Source: Clostridia bacterium (GTDB taxonomy: Bacteria; Bacillota; Clostridia; Oscillospirales; CAG-272). From it: a stretch of 39,631 nucleotides of DNA. The notes under the pieces were generated by a model. That model was not told the DNA's origin. It worked only from the letters and a program-made list of their open reading frames with translations, and made no database searches. Location: the NCBI GenBank assembly GCA_017445085.1, contig JAFSUT010000010.1:1-39631 (forward strand), given 5' to 3'. Position 1 is the first letter of the stretch; every line of letters starts with the position of its first letter. Positions 31,248-39,272 of the stretch are shown in pieces. The translations under genes and the position numbers were made by a program.

Positions 31248-33449
31248 CAGCGAAACGCCCGTGGCGGGGATCTTGATCTTGCGGTAGTTCATCGGGTTTT
31301 CGTAGATGGATTTTTCGACCTCATCCGCATAGACGACGGTCGCCCCCGCTTTGAGTGAGAAGAGCGTGACGCCGCCGGCGGTGCGCGTTGATTTTTCGGG
31401 GATCAGGCTGCTTTTGATCGTAATCGCCTTGTTTTGGCTGGAAACGAGGATGAGTTCCTTTGGCTCTTTCCCTTCCAGGATCGCGGCGACGATCGGGCAG
31501 GCGCCCGAGTAGACGCCCGAAAACTTTTTGCGGTTGGCGCGGACTTGGTAGTTCTCCATCGAAACGCGGACGCCCTTGCCGTTTTCAAAAATGAAGATGA
31601 GGCGTGAGGTATCCACGTCCTCGGTCAGCACCTTCATAAAAATCGGATGCTCGCCGTCCGCCATACCGAGTTTTGCGGGCAGATAATCGCCGAGCGCCGA
31701 GGCTTTGACCGGGTCAAAGTCGCGCACACGCGCCTTGTACATCTGGCGGCTGTCGGTGATAAACAACACTTCTGCGGCGTTGTCGCAGTCCTCGACGTGG
31801 GTGACGCGGTCGCCCTCCTTGAGTTTTTGCTCGTCGGCGCCGCGCAGCGAGACCAGCGTGATTTTTTTGAAATAGCCGTCTTTTGTGAGCATCAGGCGGG
31901 CGTTGTAGTTTTCAAAGAAGTCCTCTTCGGTGGCGACTTCGATGTCGTCCGCGGCGATGATCTGCGTTTTGCGCGGCTTTGCATACTTCTTTTTGATTTC
32001 GGCAAGCTGGCGCGCGATCTCGGCGCGGAGTTTGATTTCATCGCCGATGAGCGCACGGAGGTCGTCGATCTCTTTGGTGAGCGATTCGATCTCGGAAACG
32101 CGGTTGAAGATATATTCGCGGTTTAAGTGGCGCAGTTTGATCTCCGCCACGTATTCCGCCTGCACCTCGTCGATGCGGAACGCCGCCATCAAATTCGGCA
32201 CGACGTCGTCCTCGTTTTGCGTTTCGCGCACGATCTTGATGGCGCGGTCAATGTCGAGCAGGATCTTGCCGAGGGCTTGCAGCAGATGGAGTTTGTCCTC
32301 TTTCTTTTTGAGGTCAAAGGCAAACTCGCGCTTGACGCAGGACAGGCGAAAGCGGATCCACTCGCGCAAAATGTCCGCAATGCCGAGCAGGCGCGGCGCG
32401 CCGTCGATGAGCACGTTGAAGTTACAGTCAAACGAATCTTCCAGCGGCGTGAGTTTGTAGAGTTTGGTCATCAGTTTGTCGGGGTCTACGCCGCGGCGCA
32501 GATCGATCGTCAGTTTGAAGCCGGAGAGGTCGATCTCGTCGCGGACGTCGGTGATGTCCTTGATCTTGCCGGACTTTACGGCGTCAAAGATCTTGCCCAT
32601 GATCGCCTCGATCGAGGTCGAATAGGGGATCTGCGTGATGTCGATGCAGTTTGCGGCTTTATCGTAGGAGTACCGCGCACGCAGCCGCACGGGACCGTGC
32701 CCGGTCTCAAAAATGCGGCGCATTTCCTCGCGGTTGTAGATGACGTAGGCGCCGCCGGGAAAGTCGGGGGCTTTGACGATGTCCATCAGCGTGTCGATGG
32801 TGGTGTTCGGATGGCGGAGGAGCGCGATGGTGGCGTCGCAGATCTCCCCGAGGTTGAACGAGCAGATGTTGGACGCCATACCGACGGCGATGCCCATATT
32901 CGGCGATACGAGAATGTTGGGAAACGAGGTCGGCAGGAGTTTCGGCTCGGTGGTGGTGTTGTCGTAGTTGGGCACCATATCCACGGCGTCTTTGTCCACG
33001 CCGCGAAAGATCTCGGCGCAAAAGCCGTCCAGTTTTGCCTCGGTATAACGCGAGGCGGCGTACGCCATATCGCGGCTGTACTGCTTGCCAAACGAGCCTT
33101 TGGAGTCGATAAATGGGTGCAGGAGCGCCTCGTTGCCGCGCGTCAGGCGCACCATCGTTTCGTAGATGGCGGCGTCACCGTGCGGATTTAAGTGCATGGT
33201 TTGACCGACGATATTGGCGCTTTTGGTGCGCGCCCCCGTCAAGAGCCCCATTTTGTACATCGTGTAAAGCAGTTTGCGGTGCGAGGGCTTGAACCCGTCG
33301 ATTTCGGGGATCGCACGCGAAATAATGACGCTCATGGTGTAGGGCATATAGTTGGTTTCGATGACGTCGGTGATGAGCTGCGGCGTTGCCGGGGCTTCAT
33401 TCCCCGTAAAGCGCCGGGACAGCTCTTCCTGTTTTGCCTTTCTTGCCAT
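31245..33449 (-). CDS. parC: Topoisomerase IV-type subunit A (clostridial variant)
   Basis: The 734-residue DNA-cleaving subunit of a type IIA topoisomerase, partner of the subunit B encoded at 22297-24303. The catalytic Arg134-Tyr135 pair lies in AASRYTEAKL; standard enzymes have AAMRYTEARL. Other landmarks are SVIISRAIPEIDGFKPSHRK, HPHGD-equivalent LNPHGDAAIYE, and FPNILVSPNMGIAVGMASN. A coiled-coil tower region (about 415-480) leads to a C-terminal DNA-wrapping domain that is short and lacks a GyrA box (QRRGGKG), which favours topoisomerase IV over gyrase. AAAGGA lies before the ATG. It is the last gene of a seven-gene minus-strand cluster, 24 bases after the nuclease-like gene. Confidence 0.9.
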   Translation of the reverse strand: MARKAKQEELSRRFTGNEAPATPQLITDVIETNYMPYTMSVIISRAIPEIDGFKPSHRKLLYTMYKMGLLTGARTKSANIVGQTMHLNPHGDAAIYETMVRLTRGNEALLHPFIDSKGSFGKQYSRDMAYAASRYTEAKLDGFCAEIFRGVDKDAVDMVPNYDNTTTEPKLLPTSFPNILVSPNMGIAVGMASNICSFNLGEICDATIALLRHPNTTIDTLMDIVKAPDFPGGAYVIYNREEMRRIFETGHGPVRLRARYSYDKAANCIDITQIPYSTSIEAIMGKIFDAVKSGKIKDITDVRDEIDLSGFKLTIDLRRGVDPDKLMTKLYKLTPLEDSFDCNFNVLIDGAPRLLGIADILREWIRFRLSCVKREFAFDLKKKEDKLHLLQALGKILLDIDRAIKIVRETQNEDDVVPNLMAAFRIDEVQAEYVAEIKLRHLNREYIFNRVSEIESLTKEIDDLRALIGDEIKLRAEIARQLAEIKKKYAKPRKTQIIAADDIEVATEEDFFENYNARLMLTKDGYFKKITLVSLRGADEQKLKEGDRVTHVEDCDNAAEVLFITDSRQMYKARVRDFDPVKASALGDYLPAKLGMADGEHPIFMKVLTEDVDTSRLIFIFENGKGVRVSMENYQVRANRKKFSGVYSGACPIVAAILEGKEPKELILVSSQNKAITIKSSLIPEKSTRTAGGVTLFSLKAGATVVYADEVEKSIYENPMNYRKIKIPATGVSL

Positions 33450-33473
33450 TTTCGGTGTCCTTTCGTCTTTGTG

Positions 33474-34223
33474 TCAGTGATTTTGAGTATAGAGATATGC
33501 GCGTCCTTCTTTTTTTCGTGTGAGCAGACCGCAAAAAAGAAACGCGCCGAGCGCCGCGTGCGCAACGCGGGAGGTGCGGTGGATGTGTTTTTCAAATTCC
33601 CCGGCGGTAAAGGTTTTTGGAAAGTCGCGGGGAAACAGATCTGCCACGTCGCTGTTGTCCCGGACCTCGATAACGTCCAAAAGGGAGAGGGGGAGGCGGT
33701 CGGCGCTTCGCTTTGCCGCGCTCCTCACGCGCGTGGCGTCGCGGTATTCCGCGACCGAGAGGAGCGGAAAGAGAAAGCGCAGGCGCGGATGCGGGAAAAT
33801 GCCGCGCAGGGCGTAGAGTTCCGCCGCGGCGTCGGTCGGGGCGCCGTGCTTTGGACTTTTGCGCGTGCGCAGGACTTGTCCGTCCCCGTCCACCCACAGG
33901 ATGGTCTTGTCGGCGATGATCGGACAGATGACCGTCACGTCGTGTTCGGGGAGAAAAACTTCAAGTTTGCGGCAGAGGCGCGCAAAGTTTTTGGTTTGAA
34001 TTTCACAGACGCCGTTTTCGTTGAGAACGTCGGCGACAAATCCGCCGATCGGGATCTCGTGGCGGCGCCTGTCCGGCTCAACGGCGAGTTTGAAGAGCGC
34101 GTGGAGGTTTTTTTCGCCCCGCTCGCCGATGCCGACGGGTAAGTGCATCTCTGCGGCGAGCGTTTCCGCCGCGCGGTGGAGCGATCTCTCCGAAAACGGC
34201 AAATTCTTTCTTTTTACCGTCAT
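33474..34223 (-). CDS. Uncharacterised protein with PD-(D/E)xK nuclease-like core
   Basis: A 249-residue soluble protein I cannot name with certainty. The N-terminal ~85 residues look like a PD-(D/E)xK-type nuclease core: a helix with GERGEKNLHALFK (Glu37), then HEIPIGGFVADVL (Asp65) and EIQTKNF (Glu74 and Gln76 as an ExQ variant of ExK). DVTVICPII is a following strand. A middle region contains TILWVDGDGQVLRTRKSPKHG and a C-terminal helical region ends near AFLFCGLLTRKKEGRAYLY. The start overlaps the tsaC stop by ATGA, so it is translated in a chain with tsaC and prfA. A DNA or RNA processing role is possible but unproven; the whole protein is basic and has no export signal. Confidence 0.65.
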   Translation of the reverse strand: MTVKRKNLPFSERSLHRAAETLAAEMHLPVGIGERGEKNLHALFKLAVEPDRRRHEIPIGGFVADVLNENGVCEIQTKNFARLCRKLEVFLPEHDVTVICPIIADKTILWVDGDGQVLRTRKSPKHGAPTDAAAELYALRGIFPHPRLRFLFPLLSVAEYRDATRVRSAAKRSADRLPLSLLDVIEVRDNSDVADLFPRDFPKTFTAGEFEKHIHRTSRVAHAALGAFLFCGLLTRKKEGRAYLYTQNH

Positions 34224-35242
34224 AGTTTCTTGATATGATGCGCCGCCGCGCGACAGAGACGGTTGTAGAGCGCAAGCGAGAGTCCGTCGGTCGCGGGGAG
34301 CGGGGCGAGGATCTGTCGCGGATCCTCGGCGTCCGCCTCGATCAGCGCGGCAAACAGACGGTGCAGTTGACTTTGCTTGTCCGCTTTTTTGCCGAGCGGC
34401 ACGACCTTGTGTCCGGCAAAGAGATCCGTCTCCTCGTCAAATACGAGGAGCAGGGTGTCGGCGGGCGCTTTTTGGCAGTAGGCGATGCGGCGCGCGTCGT
34501 CGCCGTCCAGCAGCGTGAGCGGCGCACGGGGGGCGTAATGGCGGTATTTCATCCCCGGCGAGAGCGGGCGGGCGTCCTTGGGGAGCGCCTCTGTGACCGC
34601 GCTTGCAATATCGACCCTGCCGAGGACGCGCTGCAGCATCTCGTGCGTGATACCGCCGGGGCGGAGGAGGGTCGCCGTTCCGTCCGCGTCAAGTTTTACG
34701 ATGGTGGATTCCACGCCGACCGCCGCTTCGCCGCCGTCGAGGATCATATCCACCTTGCCCTCAAGGTCGGCGCGGATATGATCCGCCTTTGTGGGCGAGG
34801 GCTTGCCGGAGAGATTGGCGCTCGGCGCGGCGATCGGTACGCCCGCCGAAAGGATCAGCCGATGCGCCACGGGATGTGACGGGCATCGCACGCCCACCGT
34901 GTCAAGTCCCCCCGACGTTGCGGACGGGATAACTTCCCGTTTCGGCAGGATCACGGTCAGGGGACCGGGCATAAACGCGGACGCAAGTTTATAGTACGCC
35001 TCGTTTGTGCAGGCGATGTCCTCGGCGTCCTTTGGGGATGCGATATGGACGATGAGCGGATTGTCGGACGGGCGCCCTTTGGCGGCGTAGATCTTTTTCG
35101 CCGCCTTGCCGTCGAGCGCGTTTGCGCCGAGCCCGTAGACGGTTTCGGTCGGGAAGACGACAAGCCCGCCGCGGCGCAGGATCTCACCCGCCGCCGCGAT
35201 ATTTTCGTCGCTCAACTCGTTTTGCGGAATAAAAACGGTCAT
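34220..35242 (-). CDS. tsaC: Threonylcarbamoyl-AMP synthase, Sua5 type
   Basis: A 340-residue cytoplasmic enzyme that makes threonylcarbamoyl-AMP from threonine, bicarbonate and ATP, the first step of the t6A37 modification of ANN-decoding tRNAs. The YrdC domain shows [33 protein letters not shown] (the K-R-S nucleotide site) and [14 protein letters not shown]. The extra C-terminal Sua5 domain (about residues 225-340, starting after [12 protein letters not shown]) marks it as the long Sua5/YwlC form. Both ends overlap neighbours by ATGA: with prfA upstream and the nuclease-like gene downstream. The prfA-tsaC neighbourhood is common in bacteria and links termination with tRNA modification. Confidence 0.95.
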   Translation of the reverse strand: MTVFIPQNELSDENIAAAGEILRRGGLVVFPTETVYGLGANALDGKAAKKIYAAKGRPSDNPLIVHIASPKDAEDIACTNEAYYKLASAFMPGPLTVILPKREVIPSATSGGLDTVGVRCPSHPVAHRLILSAGVPIAAPSANLSGKPSPTKADHIRADLEGKVDMILDGGEAAVGVESTIVKLDADGTATLLRPGGITHEMLQRVLGRVDIASAVTEALPKDARPLSPGMKYRHYAPRAPLTLLDGDDARRIAYCQKAPADTLLLVFDEETDLFAGHKVVPLGKKADKQSQLHRLFAALIEADAEDPRQILAPLPATDGLSLALYNRLCRAAAHHIKKL

Positions 35243-36315
35243 AAACTTTCGGTTCCTTTAAGTTTTTCGGCGGTGTCGGCGGTGATGAGCGCGTCGATCA
35301 TTTCGTCGAGGTTGCCGTTGAGAAAACTTTCCAGCGTATAGAGCGTAAGACCGATGCGGTGATCGGTAACGCGCCCCTGCGGATAGTTGTAGGTGCGGAT
35401 GCGCTCACTGCGGTCGCCCGTGCCGACCTGGCTTTTTCGGGCGGAGGCGATGGCGTCCGTCTGCTTTTTCTGTTCGATGTCGTAGAGTTTGGTGCGCAGC
35501 ATTTTCATCGCTTTGTCGCGGTTTTTGAACTGACTGCGCTCCTCCTGGCACTCGACCACGATGCCCGACGGTACGTGGAGGATGCGGATGGCGCTTTCGG
35601 TCTTGTTGATGTGCTGACCGCCGGCGCCGCTGGACTTGCAGGTTTCGATCTTGAGGTCGGCGGGGTTGATCTCGATTTCGACGTCCTCGACCTCGGGGAG
35701 CACCGCCACGGTAGCGGTGGAGGTTTGGATGCGCCCTTGCGCCTCGGTTTCGGGAACGCGCTGGACGCGGTGGACGCCGCTTTCAAATTTCAGGCGGGAG
35801 TAAGCGCCCTCGCCGCTGACCGAAAAACTGACTTCTTTGTAGCCGCCGAGTTCGGTTTCGTTTGCGTTTAAGAGTTCGGTCTTAAAGCCTGCCGACGCCG
35901 CGTACATCGTATACATACGGTAGAGGACGGCGGCAAACAGCGCCGCTTCCTCGCCGCCGGTGCCCTGGCGGATCTCGACGATGACGTTTTTGTCGTCGTT
36001 CGGGTCGCGGGGGAGCAGGAGGACTTTGAGCTGTTCATACAGTTTTTCGCATTTTTCGGCGGCTTCGGTGTATTCGGCGTCCGCCAGAGAGCGCAGTTCG
36101 GGATCAAGCGAGGTGTCGCCGCGCATTTCTTCAGCTTCCTTGCGATTTTTTTCGGCGGTCTTATAGGCGCGAAACGCCTCGATGATCGGCAAAAGCGTCT
36201 TGCGCTCTTTCATCAGCGCCGTCAGTTCTTCCTGCTTTGAAAAAATTTCCGGGTCGGCAAGCGCGTTTTCGATTTTTTCAAATCGCGCTTCCGCGGCGTT
36301 CAGTTTGTCGATCAT
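35239..36315 (-). CDS. prfA: Peptide chain release factor 1
   Basis: The 358-residue class I release factor that reads UAA and UAG and triggers peptide release on the ribosome. The peptide-anticodon region reads [20 protein letters not shown] (PxT tripeptide, the RF1 rather than RF2 type). The GGQ loop is [17 protein letters not shown]. The C-terminal end has [20 protein letters not shown], also typical of RF1. The ATG at 36315 ([20 protein letters not shown]) fits the family N-terminus; upstream in-frame sequence belongs to the overlapping aminopeptidase gene. Overlaps by ATGA with that gene and with tsaC show translational coupling. I see no prmC (the GGQ methylase gene) beside it, although many Firmicutes have it there. 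Confidence 0.97.
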   Translation of the reverse strand: MIDKLNAAEARFEKIENALADPEIFSKQEELTALMKERKTLLPIIEAFRAYKTAEKNRKEAEEMRGDTSLDPELRSLADAEYTEAAEKCEKLYEQLKVLLLPRDPNDDKNVIVEIRQGTGGEEAALFAAVLYRMYTMYAASAGFKTELLNANETELGGYKEVSFSVSGEGAYSRLKFESGVHRVQRVPETEAQGRIQTSTATVAVLPEVEDVEIEINPADLKIETCKSSGAGGQHINKTESAIRILHVPSGIVVECQEERSQFKNRDKAMKMLRTKLYDIEQKKQTDAIASARKSQVGTGDRSERIRTYNYPQGRVTDHRIGLTLYTLESFLNGNLDEMIDALITADTAEKLKGTESL

Positions 36316-37691
36316 TTGGTTTCGGTTTCCTTTGCAAAGGCGGCAAACGCTTCGTACGCGCTGTATACGTCCACTTTGGAGACCACTTCCACCGGCGCGT
36401 GCATCGAAATGACGGGTACGCCGACGTCCAGCGTGTCGATGTTGCGGTTGGCAACGTACTGGGCGACCGTTCCTCCGCCGCCCTCGTCCACTTTGCCGAG
36501 TTCCGCCGTCTGCCATATCACGCCGTCTTTGTCAAACAGGCGGCGGATCCGCCCCACGGTCTCGGCGGAGGCGTCCGACGTGCCGCTCTTGCCGCGCGCA
36601 CCGGTGAATTTGGACATAGCGACGCCGCAGCCGATGATAGCGCTGTTGCGCTTTTCGTAAACCGAGGCAAAGTTCGGGTCATAGCCGGCGGTGACGTCGG
36701 CGGAGAGGCAAACCGAGTTGCCGCGCGCCACGCGCGGATTTCCGCCGAGGCGCTCGGCGATCTCATCCATGATGTCAGTAAAGATCTGGCATTGCATACC
36801 GGTCACGCCCATCGAGCCGATCTCTTCTTTGTCGGCAAGCACGCACATCTGCGTGTGCGGGTTTTCGTCCCCAAAGTCGAGCAGGGCGCGCAGCGCGGGG
36901 TACGCGCAAACGCGGTCGTCGTGTCCGTAAGCGGCGATCAGCGCACGGTCAAAGCCGACGTCGCGCGCGCCGGTGGCGGGCACAAGCGAAAGTTCTGCCG
37001 AGGCAAAGTCGGCTTCGGTAATGCCGTAGCGCTCGTAGAGGAGGTTTAAGACGTTCAGTTTGATCTTGTCGCTCTCCTCTTCGTCCGCCGCCGGCATCGA
37101 GCCGCAGAGGATGTTGAGTTCCTCGCCTTTGATGGCGGTGGAAAGCGGTTCTTTTGACTGCGATGCGGCAAGGTGCGGGAGCAGGTCGTTGATATAGAAT
37201 ACCGGATCGCCGGCGTCTTCGCCGACAGAGATCTCGACCTTGGCGCCGTCCGCACGGATGACGACGCCGTGGAGAGAGAGCGGGATGGTCACCCATTGGT
37301 ACTTGCGCAATCCGCCGTAGTAGTGGGTTTTGAAAAACGCCATCCCGTCGGACTCATAGAGCGGCTGTTGTTTTAAGTCGATGCGGGGCGAGTCGATGTG
37401 GGCGGCGGTGATATACATCCCGCGCTCGATCGGCTCACTGCCGATCTTGAGGAAGTAAACGCTCTTGCCGCGATTGCACAGATACAACTTGTCGCCGGGG
37501 CGGACAGGGTCGCCGATGCGGTAGGGGCGGTAGCCGTGCGCCGCGGCAAGTTTGACGGCGGTATCCGCCGCCTCGCGCTCGGTTTTTGCGGCGTTGAGAA
37601 ACGCCATATAGTCTTTGGCAAAGGCAAAGGCGGGTTCGGTTTTCTCGGGTGCGCGCACATAGGCGGATTCCTTTTTGTAGATCAGATCCAT
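36312..37691 (-). CDS. M18-family aminopeptidase
   Basis: A 459-residue cytosolic zinc aminopeptidase of the aspartyl-aminopeptidase family (M18), which removes N-terminal (often acidic or neutral) residues in peptide recycling. Metal-site motifs are [15 protein letters not shown] (His), [16 protein letters not shown] (the Glu-Glu pair), [12 protein letters not shown] (Asp) and [20 protein letters not shown] near the end (His). Length matches the family. AAGGAG lies seven bases before the ATG at 37691, which I prefer to upstream in-frame codons because [11 protein letters not shown] starts the conserved part. The stop overlaps the prfA start by ATGA. The substrate range cannot be read from the sequence. 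Confidence 0.93.
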   Translation of the reverse strand: MDLIYKKESAYVRAPEKTEPAFAFAKDYMAFLNAAKTEREAADTAVKLAAAHGYRPYRIGDPVRPGDKLYLCNRGKSVYFLKIGSEPIERGMYITAAHIDSPRIDLKQQPLYESDGMAFFKTHYYGGLRKYQWVTIPLSLHGVVIRADGAKVEISVGEDAGDPVFYINDLLPHLAASQSKEPLSTAIKGEELNILCGSMPAADEEESDKIKLNVLNLLYERYGITEADFASAELSLVPATGARDVGFDRALIAAYGHDDRVCAYPALRALLDFGDENPHTQMCVLADKEEIGSMGVTGMQCQIFTDIMDEIAERLGGNPRVARGNSVCLSADVTAGYDPNFASVYEKRNSAIIGCGVAMSKFTGARGKSGTSDASAETVGRIRRLFDKDGVIWQTAELGKVDEGGGGTVAQYVANRNIDTLDVGVPVISMHAPVEVVSKVDVYSAYEAFAAFAKETETK

Positions 37692-37717
37692 AATATCACT
37701 CCTTGTATAAACTTTCG

Positions 37718-38269
37718 TCACGGATATAGTTTTTGATAATACTCGCACGCACGGCAAACGCGCGCGACGTAGTTTTTGGTTTCTTCAATGGGGATCTCGG
37801 AGAGCCTGCCGTCTTCGCCGCTTTCTTTCAGCCAGCGGGACACGCGCGAGGGCCCCGCGTTGTAGGCGGCAAACGCGGTCTCCCAAACGCCGAAGCGGGC
37901 GTAGAGCATCGAGAGGTAGTAGATGCCGCACCGCAGGTTGACGTCGGCGTCGTAGATCGCCTCCGCCGGCAGGTCTTCACCGAGTTTGCCGCAAAGATAG
38001 GTAAAGGTGCTCGGCGTGAGCTGCATCAGCCCCACCGCCCCCGCGTGCGACACGGCAGCCTCGTTAAATCCGCTCTCGGTAAGGATGACGGCGTAGCAGA
38101 CGTCGGTCGGCACGCCGTAGGCGGCGGCGTAAGTCTCCACCGCGTCTTGGTATTCGATTTTATAGAGCGAGCGCAGATAGCGCGGATAGAGATGAAAGGC
38201 AAGCAAAATGAGGACGAGCGCGACAAAGAGCAGTCGCAGGAGTATGCGTCCCGTTCGATGTTTTTTCAT
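37718..38269 (-). CDS. Membrane-anchored lytic transglycosylase (SLT domain)
   Basis: A 183-residue peptidoglycan-cleaving enzyme that splits the MurNAc-GlcNAc bond with formation of 1,6-anhydroMurNAc. An N-terminal membrane anchor (about residues 9-27, LLRLLFVALVLILLAF) places the catalytic domain outside. The goose-lysozyme-like SLT domain shows ILTESGFNEAAVSHAGAVGL with catalytic Glu65 in the TES motif, MQLTPSTF, and AFAAYNAGPSRVSRWL near the C-terminus. It overlaps coaE upstream by ATGA and ends 26 bases before the aminopeptidase. It resembles the short YjbJ/CwlQ-like lytic enzymes of Firmicutes. Confidence 0.93.
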   Translation of the reverse strand: MKKHRTGRILLRLLFVALVLILLAFHLYPRYLRSLYKIEYQDAVETYAAAYGVPTDVCYAVILTESGFNEAAVSHAGAVGLMQLTPSTFTYLCGKLGEDLPAEAIYDADVNLRCGIYYLSMLYARFGVWETAFAAYNAGPSRVSRWLKESGEDGRLSEIPIEETKNYVARVCRACEYYQKLYP

Positions 38270-38874
38270 GAGGCGCCCCCCTGTCTTAAAGCGGCGGCGA
38301 GGTCGCCCGCCGCCCTGTCAAGGTCGCACTCTTCATCGTTTTCGATAAAGTAAGCACAGCGCGCCAGCCGCCTTGGCGAGAGGGGTTCTCCGGCGCGGAT
38401 CCGCGCCTCTGCCGCCGCCGCGGAGATCCCGTCGCGCGCCATGATCCGCGCCATACGGACTTCTTTCGGCGCATCGACGTAAACGACGGCGTCGCAAAGG
38501 CGATCCAGCCGCGCGTGAAAGAGAAGCGGCGCGTCGATCAGCACGCCGACACAGTCGGTCCGCTTTGCTGCCATGATGCGGGCGACAACTTCGGCGCACA
38601 CGTATCTGTGCGTGATCTTGTTGAGTTTTGCGAGGTTTTTTCGATTCTTTTCGCCAAACACCTTTTGGCGGAGGATCCCGCGGTCGATCTGCCCGTCCCT
38701 TAGGATATCCGCACCAAACGCGGCGACAAGGTCGCCCCGCAGGGGCGCACTTTCGGCAAGCAGGGTGTGATAGATGCGGTCGGTATCGAGGTGGAGATAG
38801 CCGTAGTCGCAGAGCCGGCGGCAAAGTTCGCCCTTGCCGCTGCCGGACTGCCCGACAACGCCGATGATCTGCAT
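38266..38874 (-). CDS. coaE: Dephospho-CoA kinase
   Basis: A 202-residue cytoplasmic kinase that phosphorylates the 3' hydroxyl of dephospho-CoA, the last step of coenzyme A synthesis. Family motifs are the P-loop GVVGQSGSGKGELC, HLDTDRIYH (the substrate-side Asp), GVLIDAPLLFHARLDRLCD and VVYVDAP followed by the lid RMARIMARDGIS. The residue after the P-loop lysine is glycine, as in adenylate kinases, where many CoaE proteins have Ser or Thr. GGGAGG precedes the ATG. It is the first gene of the seven-gene operon, with a promoter about 90 bases upstream, and it overlaps the transglycosylase start by ATGA. Confidence 0.95.
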   Translation of the reverse strand: MQIIGVVGQSGSGKGELCRRLCDYGYLHLDTDRIYHTLLAESAPLRGDLVAAFGADILRDGQIDRGILRQKVFGEKNRKNLAKLNKITHRYVCAEVVARIMAAKRTDCVGVLIDAPLLFHARLDRLCDAVVYVDAPKEVRMARIMARDGISAAAAEARIRAGEPLSPRRLARCAYFIENDEECDLDRAAGDLAAALRQGGAS

Positions 38875-38964
38875 ACACGCACCTCCCGTCCGAAAAATAC
38901 AAAATGAAAGCGGTTTTTACAATGAAAAAACGACGATTGAAATTTATAACATCATATATAGGAT

Positions 38965-38993
38965 ATTATACCTAAAATCGGCTGAAATTGCAA
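38965..38993 (-). promoter_or_regulatory. Promoter of the coaE-parC operon
   Basis: On the minus strand, TTGCAA (38988-38993) and a perfect TATAAT (38965-38970) with a 17-base spacer. The region downstream to coaE (38875-38960) has no other feature. Confidence 0.7.
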
Positions 38994-39022
38994 GTCTTTT
39001 CAGCAACAACGGAGGTATGGTC

Positions 39023-39148
39023 ATGCGTAAATTTCGGATATTTGCAGCGGCGGTGATCTGCGCCCTGACGCTTTGTGCGGCGGCAAGCGCCGACGAGGAC
39101 GACGGAGTGAATATTTTTCAAAATAAAATGAATAATATTCAAAAATAA
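39023..39148 (+). CDS. Small secreted peptide, 41 residues
   Basis: A short ORF below common gene-calling size. GGAGG (39011-39015) lies seven bases before the ATG at 39023; an in-frame ATG at 39017 is too close to it. The start MRKFRIFAAAVICALTLCAA is a classic signal peptide with an AxA-type cleavage site (AASA-DEDD). The mature peptide would be about 18 residues, DEDDGVNIFQNKMNNIQK, acidic at one end. I know no homologue. The last 14 codons coincide with ArgR-box-like palindromes of the next gene. It may be a secreted peptide, or the surviving N-terminus of a decayed exported protein. No promoter of its own is clear. Confidence 0.5.
   Translation: MRKFRIFAAAVICALTLCAAASADEDDGVNIFQNKMNNIQK
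39108..39141 (+). promoter_or_regulatory. Tandem ArgR-box-like operators upstream of argG
   Basis: Two palindromes of the arginine-repressor type, TGAATATTTTTCA (39108-39120) and TGAATAATATTCA (39129-39141), lie 21 bases apart centre to centre, which is the spacing of paired ARG boxes. They sit inside the end of the secreted-peptide ORF, about 60-90 bases before the argG -35 box. The assignment rests on motif and context only. Confidence 0.5.
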
Positions 39149-39179
39149 TTGTGTATTCTGCTGATTTTGAAGAAAAATA

Positions 39180-39193
39180 AGAATATTTATTCT
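39180..39193 (+). promoter_or_regulatory. ArgR-box-like operator next to the argG promoter
   Basis: AGAATATTTATTCT is a perfect 14-base palindrome of the GAAT-WWWW-ATTC type that ArgR/AhrC binds. It ends seven bases before the -35 box of argG. Confidence 0.55.
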
Positions 39194-39200
39194 AAACCTA

Positions 39201-39229
39201 TTGCATTTTTGCCGCGGCGGTGCTACAAT
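39201..39229 (+). promoter_or_regulatory. Promoter of argG
   Basis: TTGCAT (39201-39206) and TACAAT (39224-39229) with a 17-base spacer, 43 bases before the ATG. Confidence 0.8.
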
Positions 39230-39272
39230 GGGGACATCAAAAAATCGACCATCGTTTCGGAGGATTTTTACA

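Noticed and set aside
36316..36516. N-terminal extension of prfA
   Set aside because: The extra 67 residues are Arg/Gly-rich out-of-frame reading of the aminopeptidase gene; RF1 homology starts at 36315.
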